Source of the DNA: Rhodobacteraceae bacterium UBA1943
GTDB lineage: Bacteria > Pseudomonadota > Alphaproteobacteria > Rhodobacterales > Rhodobacteraceae
Direction of reading: 5' to 3'
Assembly (NCBI GenBank): GCA_002336845.1
Contig: DDEX01000056.1
Location: forward strand, 1 to 26,312
Length of the DNA stretch: 26,312 bases
A model generated the notes under the pieces. The model had not been told where the DNA came from, did not search any database, and saw only the letters and a program-made list of their open reading frames with translations. Position numbers and translations under genes: made by a program. Shown here piece by piece: positions 16,064 through 22,650 of the stretch (positions are counted from its first letter, which is position 1; every line of letters begins with the position of its first letter).

Positions 16064-16950
16064 GACAGCCTGCTTCCCCCGTTGTTCGTGCTGCCAGAGG
16101 TCGGGTAAGACGCCAGCCAGTCCTCGCCCGGAATATGAGGAAAGCCGCGAAAGTGGGCGAAATTGGCGAACTTCGCCTTGCAGGTGGTGGCCGTCCTGTC
16201 GCAACCGACGGTCAATCGAACGATTGAACCCACCGCCAGCGGTACCGTTGGCTGATGCCACAATTCGATCCGCCGCCGCCCGCCTTGCACCACATCGCGC
16301 CGGATCACGGTGGCAAGTCCCGCCCCCGGGCCGCCAATCGCCGCCAGACTGCCCCGTGCGAACCAGCCATCGGGCAGCGCCCCGATTCCGTCAAACCACA
16401 GCCCGCCCAGATCGTCCTGTTCACCAAGAACAACCTCGACCTGATGATCTGGCAATGTCAGATTGACACCACAGCGCGCATCGCCCAGCACCGCCGAGCA
16501 ACCCGACTGAAACACCCGGCCTTGCGGCTGGTTCAGGATCTCTGGCAGGCCACGCAACTCGACGCGGAAACTGCCGTTGACGCGTGTAACCTCGCCGAAC
16601 TGACCCCGAAAAACCGTCAGGCGCTGCTCGGGCGCTCGCCAATTGACCTGCCAGCACCGCACTTCGGCGCCGTCGAAACGCCCGGCGGCAAGGTCATCTT
16701 CCTGCACCGCAGCCGATGACAGCGCGCCGATTGCCTCGCTATTGTCCACGGCAAGGCCGGTGACCTGCTGAAAGGCCCGCGCGCTCATGCCGCTGCTGGC
16801 CAGAAAGTCGATGCCGTCAAAGGCCAGGTTGCCGTCGTGATCCGTGAAACCATAGCTCACCCCATCCCGCCGCAGCACATGCCAGCAGCGGCAGACCGTT
16901 GTGCAGCCAGTCGCCAGATGTGCCAGAAATCCGTCCCGATCCATTGTCAC
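16060..16950 (-). CDS. orfg13: GTA tail hub protein gp13 (DUF2163) with four-cysteine cluster motif
   Basis: The hub links the distal tail protein to the tip. The 296-aa sequence carries the DUF2163 pattern: HLATGCTTVCRCWHVLRRDGVSYGFTDHDGNLAFDG at the start, then EVRCWQVNWRAPEQR, and a C-terminal FANFAHFRGFPHIPGED. Cysteines at 151, 160, 250 and 257 have the spacing CX8C and CX6C, as I recall for the [4Fe-4S] ligands of the lambda tail-tip protein gpL. The GTG at 16950 overlaps the g12 TGA by 4 nt and has GAGG 7 nt upstream. An in-frame ATG at 16944 is an alternative start. g14 begins in the stop codon of this gene. Confidence 0.93.
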   Translation of the reverse strand: MTMDRDGFLAHLATGCTTVCRCWHVLRRDGVSYGFTDHDGNLAFDGIDFLASSGMSARAFQQVTGLAVDNSEAIGALSSAAVQEDDLAAGRFDGAEVRCWQVNWRAPEQRLTVFRGQFGEVTRVNGSFRVELRGLPEILNQPQGRVFQSGCSAVLGDARCGVNLTLPDHQVEVVLGEQDDLGGLWFDGIGALPDGWFARGSLAAIGGPGAGLATVIRRDVVQGGRRRIELWHQPTVPLAVGSIVRLTVGCDRTATTCKAKFANFAHFRGFPHIPGEDWLASYPTSGSTNNGGSRLS

Positions 16951-17579
16951 AGGCGCACCTCGACCACTGGAATCGACGGGATTTCTCCTGCCTGGAATGA
17001 GGCCATGGAGATGTGGATGCGGTCGGTATCAAAGCGCACCGGCACGTCGAACTCGAATCCGGCGGTGATTTCGGCGCCGATGTCGGGGGCAACCGCAAAG
17101 GTCAGGGTGCCGGTCACCGCATCCACCGTGAACTCCACCCCCTCCACCTTGGGGTCGCCACCAACCGCGGCCAGCACCGTTCCGGCAACGGGTTTGACGA
17201 TGGGTCGGACATAGCTTTCCAGACCCGAGACATAGGTTTTTTGCAGCTGGAACACGGTCGCAACCCCGTCGCCCATCCCCAACCGCTGATCGAAATGCCC
17301 CAAGGCGCGCGACGGGCCACAGGTCCGCCAATCCGCCCAGTCCTTCCAGCGAAAGCCGTGCAACTGTCCACGGCGCGCCTCGAAAAAGGCGATCACCGCC
17401 TCAAGATCATCCGGCGCGCGCAAGCCCAGGCCTGCATCATAACGGCGCAGCGAATGCTCCCAAGGCGTATTGCGCTCCTCGAACCCGTTGGTCAGCGTGA
17501 CAATTTCGGTCCGCCGCTCTGGCCCGCCCGTCGCGCCAAAACTCAGATCTGCGGGAAACCGGATTTCATGAAAGGCCAT
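16947..17579 (-). CDS. orfg12: GTA distal tail protein gp12 (DUF2460)
   Basis: The 210-aa product matches the DUF2460/TIGR02217 family: MAFHEIRFPADLSFGATGGPERRTEIVTLTNGFEERNTPWEHSLRRYDAG at the N-terminus, FFEARRGQLHGFRWKDWADW near 69-88, and VGGDPKVEGVEFTVDAVTGTLTFAVAPDIGAEITAGFEFDVPVRFD towards the end. In RcGTA this protein forms the ring at the end of the tail tube. The ATG at 17579 lies 3 nt after the g11 stop, with a weak AGG site inside g11. Its stop overlaps the g13 start. Confidence 0.94.
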   Translation of the reverse strand: MAFHEIRFPADLSFGATGGPERRTEIVTLTNGFEERNTPWEHSLRRYDAGLGLRAPDDLEAVIAFFEARRGQLHGFRWKDWADWRTCGPSRALGHFDQRLGMGDGVATVFQLQKTYVSGLESYVRPIVKPVAGTVLAAVGGDPKVEGVEFTVDAVTGTLTFAVAPDIGAEITAGFEFDVPVRFDTDRIHISMASFQAGEIPSIPVVEVRL

Positions 17580-17582
17580 GGC

Positions 17583-18236
17583 TCACCTGTTCCTTTGCCC
17601 GCGTGCCAGCATCCGCTGCGCCTGGGCCGCAATCTGGCTCTGGCTGCGCTGAAAGCCCTGCACATCGGGGGTTTGAATGTTCATCACGACCGTCACGGGG
17701 CGCGAATCGCCCTGCGCCTGCACCCCCAGCCGCCCGTCGGCACCGCGCGCCAGGGGCATGATCGCCTCCGGCCCCGCCTCGCCCATCAGGCCGGTAGCGC
17801 CGCGCATGGCAAAGTTGGTGGGTTGCGACACCACACCGCCCTTGGCAAAGGCCATCACCCGGCCCTGAGCGAAAGCCCCGCCCTTGGCAAAGGGCATGAT
17901 CCCGCCCAGCAACCCGGCCAAGCCTTGGGCAATCGCCCCGCCCGCCGCGTTTTGCACCGGCTTCATGGCGATGGAGTAAACCGTGTCGATCATGGTCTTG
18001 GCCACGCCTTTCAGCGCGTCTGACAGCTTCATGCCGTCAAACACCAACCCGTCGAATGCGCCCCGCAGGCCCCGCCCGATGCCGCTAGACAGCGCACCTA
18101 TCTCGCGCCCGGTGAACACCGCACTCTCGCGCAGCCGCGACAACTCGCCCTCGAAGGCGCCGACGACCGCAGAGGTTCCGGTCATTGTTGCCTCCAGCGC
18201 CGCGATCTGGTCTTGCAGGTCTTCAATCTGTGTCAT
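17583..18236 (-). CDS. orfg11: GTA tape measure protein gp11
   Basis: The tape measure sets tail length and occupies the tail lumen. At 217 aa it is very short for the family, as expected for the roughly 50-nm tails of RcGTA. It has an N-terminal coiled coil (IEDLQDQIAALEATM), a helical middle, and a glycine-rich hydrophobic region (IAQGLAGLLGGIMPFAKGGAFAQGRVMAFAKGGVV). The typical tape-measure tail motif GLMGEAGPEAIMPLARGADGRLGV is visible. ATG at 18236 is chosen because GGAG lies 8 nt upstream and the gene then overlaps the g10.1 end by 14 nt. The frame also contains ATG 18251 without a ribosome site. Confidence 0.92.
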   Translation of the reverse strand: MTQIEDLQDQIAALEATMTGTSAVVGAFEGELSRLRESAVFTGREIGALSSGIGRGLRGAFDGLVFDGMKLSDALKGVAKTMIDTVYSIAMKPVQNAAGGAIAQGLAGLLGGIMPFAKGGAFAQGRVMAFAKGGVVSQPTNFAMRGATGLMGEAGPEAIMPLARGADGRLGVQAQGDSRPVTVVMNIQTPDVQGFQRSQSQIAAQAQRMLARGQRNR

Positions 18237-18426
18237 TCGCCCCTCTCCCATCCGGAAACGCCGCGGCCAGCTCTTCCAGCCGCGACCGGGTCAGGGGCGC
18301 GGCCTGCGGCTCCGCCCCCAGCATTATCCGCAACTCCACCGGGCTAAGGCGCCAGAACTGCTCTGGCGTCAGACCCAGCCGGCCAAGGCCCACGCGCATA
18401 AGTCCGGGCCAGTCGATGCCGCTCAT
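18223..18426 (-). CDS. orfg10.1: GTA tail assembly chaperone gp10.1
   Basis: The 67-aa protein MSGIDWPGLMRVGLGRLGLTPEQFWRLSPVELRIMLGA matches the small DUF2376/Phage_TAC family that shields the tape measure during tail assembly. It starts at the ATGA that also ends g10 and overlaps the tape measure start by 14 nt. This is the standard chaperone position between tail tube and tape measure. The PEQFWRLSPVE segment is characteristic. The gene is easily missed because of its size. Confidence 0.9.
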   Translation of the reverse strand: MSGIDWPGLMRVGLGRLGLTPEQFWRLSPVELRIMLGAEPQAAPLTRSRLEELAAAFPDGRGANDTD

Positions 18427-18743
18427 CCCTCACCCGGCAGGGCAAAGGCGCGCGCCAGCAGTTCCGCCGCCGCCCGCGCCGCCTCGACAGCACCACCCCG
18501 CACCTCGACATGCCGCAGATCCTCGGCGGACCCAGTCCAGCCGCCGCCGCGCAGGCCCGCGACCAGCACAGCCAGCACGTCCCGCGTGGAAAACCGCTGG
18601 CCCTCGAACCGCTCGACCAGCTCAATCAGGCTGCTGGTTCCCAGCGCCTCCTCAAGCTCGACCAGCGCGCCCAAGGTCAGCTTGGCCACATGGCGCTGGC
18701 CCTCCAGCCAGACCGCCACCTCACCTGCCCAAGGGTTCGCCAT
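18423..18743 (-). CDS. orfg10: GTA gp10, tail-assembly chaperone-like protein
   Basis: The 106-aa product (ANPWAGEVAVWLEGQRHVAKLTLGALVELEEALGTSSLIELVERF...) matches the GTA-gp10 family (Phage_TAC_11), made of a small beta sheet followed by helices. It lies between the major tail protein and the second chaperone gp10.1, so the two probably work as a pair. ATG at 18743 overlaps the g9 stop by one base (TGATG); the GTG at 18746 would give a 4-nt overlap and is a close alternative. The name tail tube protein used in some annotations is less likely than chaperone, given this position. Confidence 0.88.
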   Translation of the reverse strand: MANPWAGEVAVWLEGQRHVAKLTLGALVELEEALGTSSLIELVERFEGQRFSTRDVLAVLVAGLRGGGWTGSAEDLRHVEVRGGAVEAARAAAELLARAFALPGEG

Positions 18744-19156
18744 CACAGTGCCGTAAAGGTCAACTCGCCAGCCGAGGCCAGCGTGACCTCATAGGTCGCC
18801 TCGCCATTGTGGCTGCCCGCATATTCCAGCGCGGTGATCTGGAACGGCCCTTCCACCACGCCGAAATCGGGCACAACCACCTGAAAATCCGGCATTTCGG
18901 CATCGAAGAAAATCTGCCGCGCCCGCGCATCGGTATTGGCATCGCGAAACACGCCGGAACCCGAGATCGAGGCCGATTTCACCCCCGCCCCCGCCGCCAG
19001 CTCGCGCCAGCCGCCGGTGCTTTCCAGGCTCGTCACATCCACCGTTTCGGCGTTGAAGCTCAGCCGCGTCGCCCGCAGCCCCGCGATGGTCTGGAACTGG
19101 CCGTCGCCGGTCAGGTCCACCTTGATCAGCAAATCCTTGCCGTTCTGCACTGCCAT
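18743..19156 (-). CDS. orfg9: GTA major tail tube protein gp9
   Basis: The 137-aa protein forms the stacked rings of the tail tube. MAVQNGKDLLIKVDLTGDGQFQTIAGLRATRLSFNAETVDVTSLESTGGWRELAAGAGVKSASISGSGVF is the standard TP901-1-type major tail pattern, with FQVVVPDFGVVEGPFQITALEYAGSHNGEATYEVTLASAGELTFTA at the end. The ATG at 19156 has AGGAG 6 nt upstream, among the clearest ribosome sites in the cluster, which fits a protein needed in many copies. It starts 15 nt after g8, the longest gap within the g6-g15 run. Confidence 0.95.
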   Translation of the reverse strand: MAVQNGKDLLIKVDLTGDGQFQTIAGLRATRLSFNAETVDVTSLESTGGWRELAAGAGVKSASISGSGVFRDANTDARARQIFFDAEMPDFQVVVPDFGVVEGPFQITALEYAGSHNGEATYEVTLASAGELTFTAL

Positions 19157-19171
19157 GTCACTCTCCTAAGA

Positions 19172-19570
19172 TCAGAATTCGATGCGGGCGCGAAAGGTCA
19201 GATCAATCCTGCGCGTCGCGCCTTCGTCCAGCCGCCGCGCTGTGGCGCGCAGGAACGAAATCCCCACCAGATGCCCCGTGGTCAGCGTCAGGCCCGCGCC
19301 CACCAGCGCCTCCGACACCGCCCCCGCCGCCGTCTTGGCCGACAGAAACCCCGTGTCGGTGGAAATCACCGCCACCTCGAACCGATGCTCGGCCCCCGCG
19401 CCGGTCTTGTCGGACTGGTCCACCACCGCTTCGGGGCCGATCAGTACAAATGTCTCAGGTGCCGTGCCGGTGGGTATCGCATCCACCACCGCCACGCCCG
19501 CCAGCGCAGGCCAGCTCGCCAGCCGCCCGTAAACCGCCGCCTGTAAGGCCGCCGCCGCCGCATAGCTCAT
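19172..19570 (-). CDS. orfg8: GTA gp8, tail terminator-like protein (DUF3168)
   Basis: The 132-aa protein (MSYAAAAALQAAVYGRLASWPALAGVAVVDAIPTGTAPETFVLIG...) has the DUF3168 pattern, with HRFEVAVISTDTGFLSAKTAAGAVSEAL in the middle and RRIDLTFRARIEF at the end. It caps the tail at the head-tail interface, between head-closure gp7 and tail tube gp9. The start is fixed by an ATGA overlap with the g7 stop at 19567-19570 and GAGG 7 nt upstream. The longer frame to 19597 would overlap g7 without reason. Confidence 0.93.
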   Translation of the reverse strand: MSYAAAAALQAAVYGRLASWPALAGVAVVDAIPTGTAPETFVLIGPEAVVDQSDKTGAGAEHRFEVAVISTDTGFLSAKTAAGAVSEALVGAGLTLTTGHLVGISFLRATARRLDEGATRRIDLTFRARIEF

Positions 19571-19905
19571 GCTGCAACCTCCTCGCGCGCATAACATGTC
19601 AGGAACCGGCCTTCAGCATCGGCCTCGAACACGGCCAGAATGCTGAACAACCGCGTGCCCTCGCGGAACCGCTGCCCCGGCTTCGGTCGTTCGTCGCTGC
19701 CCACCGGCGCGCCGCGCACCACGATGCGGCAGGTGGTGCGCGCCATCATCACTTCTTCGCCCGCCGCCTGATTTCCTGCACCCGGCCGCACCTCGGCCCA
19801 CATCGTGCCCAGCACCACCCAGGATTTCACACGCCCGCCCGCGCCGTCCCCGGTTTCCTCCGGAGCCTCCAGCAGTAGCGCCCGGTTCAACTTGCGTGCG
19901 CTCAT
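19567..19905 (-). CDS. orfg7: GTA head closure / head-tail joining protein gp7
   Basis: The 112-aa protein MSARKLNRALLLEAPEETGDGAGGRVKSWVVLGTMWAEVRPGAGNQAAGEEVMMARTTCRIVVRG fits the phage head-tail joining family: an N-terminal lid, a WAEV strand and a closing RLFSILAVFEADAEGRFLTCYAREE. It closes the portal-adaptor channel before tail attachment. The start is set by ATGA overlap with the g6 stop (19902-19905). Length and order match RcGTA gp7. Confidence 0.93.
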   Translation of the reverse strand: MSARKLNRALLLEAPEETGDGAGGRVKSWVVLGTMWAEVRPGAGNQAAGEEVMMARTTCRIVVRGAPVGSDERPKPGQRFREGTRLFSILAVFEADAEGRFLTCYAREEVAA

Positions 19906-20495
19906 CTTGCGCCCCCGCCCAAAACCCGCACAGTGCGCCACCGCTCGATCAGCGCCAGAACGGCATGGGGCAGGCCCGCCACCCGGTCGGTCTCATGACG
20001 GTTCTCATAATATTCCGCCGCCAGCATCAGCACCGCCTGCGCCAGATCGGCAGGCACCGCCGCCCAGGCGCCAAAGCCCGCGTCAAACACGATCTCCAAC
20101 CGGCCATTCTCGGGCACCGCCGGAAACAGCACACCATGCGCCACCAGCTTTGGCCGCGCCACATCTGCCACCAACCGCCAGCGTGCCGCATCCAACACCG
20201 TCGCCACGCCATCGGCGTCAAACACCGTGACTGACGCCACCGCACCAACCGGCGCCACTGGCAGCGGTTGTTCATCGGCCTGCCGCCAATCCTCCAGTAT
20301 CAATTTGTACTGTCGTACAAGGATTGCCTTCGCCGTCCGCCCCTCAATCACCGCCATTGCGGCGCGCAAATGGCCCTCCAGCAGGCCGTCCTGCAACCCG
20401 TCGGCCCCAAAACCCGACGCCAGCCGCAGATGGTCTTTCAGCGCCTGAATCGGCAGGGCCGCGCTGGCCACCCCTGTCACTTCCGTCAGCATCAT
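19902..20495 (-). CDS. orfg6: GTA head-tail connector (adaptor) gp6
   Basis: The 197-aa product resembles the phiE125 gp8 / possible DNA-packaging connector family: LPIQALKDHLRLASGFGADGLQDGLLEGHLRAAMAVIEGRTAKAILVRQYKL, then a beta-rich middle, then PADLAQAVLMLAAEYYENRHETDRVAGLPHAVLALIERWRTVRVLG. It forms the ring under the portal. ATG at 20495 has AAGGG 7 nt upstream; ATG 20501 and 20492 are nearby alternatives. The frame runs upstream to 20621, but that part lies in the hairpin region after g5 and is not protein-like. The 132-bp gap before it is the only sizeable gap between g3 and g15. Confidence 0.9.
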   Translation of the reverse strand: MMLTEVTGVASAALPIQALKDHLRLASGFGADGLQDGLLEGHLRAAMAVIEGRTAKAILVRQYKLILEDWRQADEQPLPVAPVGAVASVTVFDADGVATVLDAARWRLVADVARPKLVAHGVLFPAVPENGRLEIVFDAGFGAWAAVPADLAQAVLMLAAEYYENRHETDRVAGLPHAVLALIERWRTVRVLGGGAR

Positions 20496-20592
20496 TCCCA
20501 TACCCTTGCTTCTCCGCCATGGACGCGCACCCCGCACCGCTCGGACGGAGGGGAGCTGCTGGACGGCGCGGTTTTCCCGGCGCGCGCCCACT

Positions 20593-20615
20593 GCCCGGCC
20601 CTGATCGGGCCGGGC
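20593..20615 (-). terminator. GC-rich hairpin just after the capsid gene (attenuator or RNA-stability element)
   Basis: GCCCGGCCC at 20593-20601 and GGGCCGGGC at 20607-20615 form a perfect 9-bp stem with a 5-nt loop, 12 nt after the g5 stop in the direction of transcription. No T-tract follows, so full termination is unlikely. It could protect the 3' end of capsid mRNA or cause partial termination, giving more capsid than downstream products. Confidence 0.6.
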
Positions 20616-20627
20616 GATCACGGCGCC

Positions 20628-21809
20628 TTACGACACCGCGATTTTCAGCAGTTTGATGGCCGCAAAGTCGGTCACATCGCCGCCCACGCGCTTGTTGGCA
20701 TAGAACAGCACATGCGGCTTGGCCGAGAACGGGTCACGCAGGATGCGCAGATCCGGGCGTTCGGCCACGGTGTAACCGACGCGGAAATCGCCGAAGGCAA
20801 TCGGGAAGGTATTGGCCGCCACATCCGGCATATCCTCGCAGATCAGCACCGGATAACCCATCAGACGCGCCGGTTCTGCCGCCGCCAGACCGTCCGACCA
20901 CAAAAAGCGGCCATCGGCATCCTTCATCTTGCGAACCGCGCCCGCGGTCTTCGAATTCATCACAAAGGTCGCATTGGCGCGGTAATCGGCCCCCAGCGCA
21001 TAGACCAGGCTGACGATGCAATCGACCGCATTGGTCGTGGCAAAATCCGCCGTAGCCCCCGAAGGGATGTAGCCAAGCGACCCCCAGGTCCAGGACGCAT
21101 TTGCCACCTTGGCGGGCAGCAGAATGCCCTTGGGCTTGTCCACCCCGTCACCGTTGATAAAGGCCGAGGCCTCGGCGCGGATGAAGCGGGTGGCAATCTT
21201 GCCCGCCAGCCAGCCCTCCACGTCAAAGGCGCTGTCGTCCAGCAGGCGCTGGCTGGCTTTCGGCATGGCGCTCAGCTCGTTCAGCTTGATCGAGATGCGA
21301 TCAACTTGGGGCGAGGCGGTTTCCGCCGTCGCCACCGCTTCTGTCGCCCAGCCCGACCCCACCTCGCTGCGGTCGATCAGCACGTCGAACGAAGTGGCTT
21401 CCACCTGCACAACATTCGCCACCGCCCGCAGCGACGAGGTCGAAACCAGCATCGAGCGGATGGTATCTGCCGTTTGCGGGTCGATCAGATAGCCGCCATC
21501 CGCCGCCACTGTGGAGGTCATGGCCTTGCCTTCCAGAACCAGCCCGCGCAGGCCGTCGTCATCGCCCGACCGCAGATAGGCGCCAAAGGCCTTCTTGTGG
21601 GGCACGTCACGATCCGCCGCCGCAGAAAGGGGCGTGCGGGCATAGGTCTTGGTGTTCAGCATGGTCAGTCGCTCTTCCTGATGTTGCAGCGATTTCTTCA
21701 CTTCGGCCTGAAAGCCACTGAAGGCATTCAGGAAACCCGACATCGCGGCGTTCTTGTCCGCCGGATCAAGGGCCAAGGCTTCCCCGGCCCGAGAGGGTGT
21801 CTCGGTCAT
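20628..21809 (-). CDS. orfg5: GTA major capsid protein gp5 (HK97 fold)
   Basis: This is the main shell protein. The 393-aa precursor has a charged, helical N-terminal delta-like region (about 1-100, including a predicted coiled coil FLNAFSGFQAEVKKSLQHQEERL) that is expected to be removed by gp4. The HK97 core follows: KAMTSTVAADGGYLIDPQTADTIRSMLVSTSSLRAVANVVQV, ASQRLLDDSAFDVEGWLAGKIATRFIRAEASAFINGDGVDKPKGIL, and TFVMNSKTAGAVRKMKDADGRFLW. It ends RDPFSAKPHVLFYANKRVGGDVTDFAAIKLLKI. ATG at 21809 has AGGGG at 6 nt; ATG 21812 is equally possible. The exact cleavage site cannot be read from sequence alone. Confidence 0.96.
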   Translation of the reverse strand: MTETPSRAGEALALDPADKNAAMSGFLNAFSGFQAEVKKSLQHQEERLTMLNTKTYARTPLSAAADRDVPHKKAFGAYLRSGDDDGLRGLVLEGKAMTSTVAADGGYLIDPQTADTIRSMLVSTSSLRAVANVVQVEATSFDVLIDRSEVGSGWATEAVATAETASPQVDRISIKLNELSAMPKASQRLLDDSAFDVEGWLAGKIATRFIRAEASAFINGDGVDKPKGILLPAKVANASWTWGSLGYIPSGATADFATTNAVDCIVSLVYALGADYRANATFVMNSKTAGAVRKMKDADGRFLWSDGLAAAEPARLMGYPVLICEDMPDVAANTFPIAFGDFRVGYTVAERPDLRILRDPFSAKPHVLFYANKRVGGDVTDFAAIKLLKIAVS

Positions 21810-21840
21810 CATCTTCCCCTTCTTTTCGGTTGTTCCGGGC

Positions 21841-22401
21841 CTAGGCCCGCTGCGCCCAAGCCAGGCGCGCCTCCTCGAAAACCTGCGTCAGGCTCCGCCA
21901 GATCTCGGCCTCCTGCCGGTCCGCCTTGGCCGCCACCCGCGCCTCGGCCAGCATCGGAAAGGTCACCAGCGACACCTCCCACAGCTCCAGCTCTTGCAGC
22001 AGTCGCTGGCCCTTGGCATCGCGCTCGGCCCGCAGGGTGCGATAGCCGATCGACAATCCGTCAATCGCCCCCGCCGCCAGCAGCGCCGCCGCCTCGCGCC
22101 CTTTTTCCACTTCGGTCAAAAGGCGCCCCTTGACCCACAGGCCCGTGGCATCCTCGCGCACCTCGTCCCAGATGCCGATGGGTTGCGCCGGGTCATGCTG
22201 CCACAGCATCTTGACCGCTGCTCCCCGCGCCGCCAGCCGCTTCAGGCTGGCCGCATAGGCCCCTGGCATCACCACATCGCCGCCCTGATCGCGGGCACCG
22301 AACAGGCTCGCATAGCCCTCGATCCGGCTGCCATCCACCACCCGCAGCCCGGCCTCGGGCTGATGAAACTTGCGCTCTGGCGCGCCGTCCTTCCAGTTCA
22401 T
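21841..22401 (-). CDS. orfg4: GTA prohead protease gp4
   Basis: This 186-aa serine protease of the HK97 (U35/S78) family matures the capsid. Motifs are IEGYASLFGARDQGGDVVMPGAYAASL, the catalytic His69 in MLWQHDPAQPIGIWDEV, and Ser117 in AIDGLSIGYRTLRAERD. The conserved ELELWEVSLVTFPMLAEA holds the acidic residue, probably Glu142. The ATG at 22401 has GAGG 6 nt upstream and lies 3 nt after g3.5. A 31-bp gap separates it from the capsid gene. Confidence 0.95.
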   Translation of the reverse strand: MNWKDGAPERKFHQPEAGLRVVDGSRIEGYASLFGARDQGGDVVMPGAYAASLKRLAARGAAVKMLWQHDPAQPIGIWDEVREDATGLWVKGRLLTEVEKGREAAALLAAGAIDGLSIGYRTLRAERDAKGQRLLQELELWEVSLVTFPMLAEARVAAKADRQEAEIWRSLTQVFEEARLAWAQRA

Positions 22402-22404
22402 CTC

Positions 22405-22650
22405 TCACCTCATCGCCGTGCGGATCACTGCCTCGGCGCCCTGCGCCAAAAGAAACGCCGCAACCCCGTAAACGCCCACCCAGATGCGCTTTTCCAGCCG
22501 CTCCAGCACCGCGTCGATCTGGCCCAACCGGAACTCCAGCGCCGACCAGCGCTCCTCGGCCACCCGCTCATTGGCCTCGATCCGCGCCGCCGCCGCATCG
22601 AAACTGTCGTAAAGAAAGCGCGACCCCGCGCCCGCCCGCCGGACGTTCAT
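22405..22650 (-). CDS. orfg3.5: GTA head-formation small protein gp3.5 (single membrane helix)
   Basis: The 81-aa protein MNVRRAGAGSRFLYDSFDAAAARIEANERVAEERWSALEFRLGQIDAVLERLEKRIWVGVYGVAAFLLAQGAEAVIRTAMR matches by position and pattern the RCAP_rcc01685 family named GTA head formation protein. It has a helical, coiled-coil-like first half and one hydrophobic segment (VGVYGVAAFLLAQGAEAVI) that could span a membrane. The start is set by an ATGA overlap with the g3 stop at 22647-22650. Its mechanism is not established. The membrane segment allows a holin-like or assembly-site role, but this is speculation. Confidence 0.87.
   Translation of the reverse strand: MNVRRAGAGSRFLYDSFDAAAARIEANERVAEERWSALEFRLGQIDAVLERLEKRIWVGVYGVAAFLLAQGAEAVIRTAMR

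Noticed and set aside
20268..22133. 621-aa plus-strand frame opposite g6-g5-g4
   Set aside because: It is antisense to three identified GTA genes and rich in Arg/His/Gln/Gly without domain structure.
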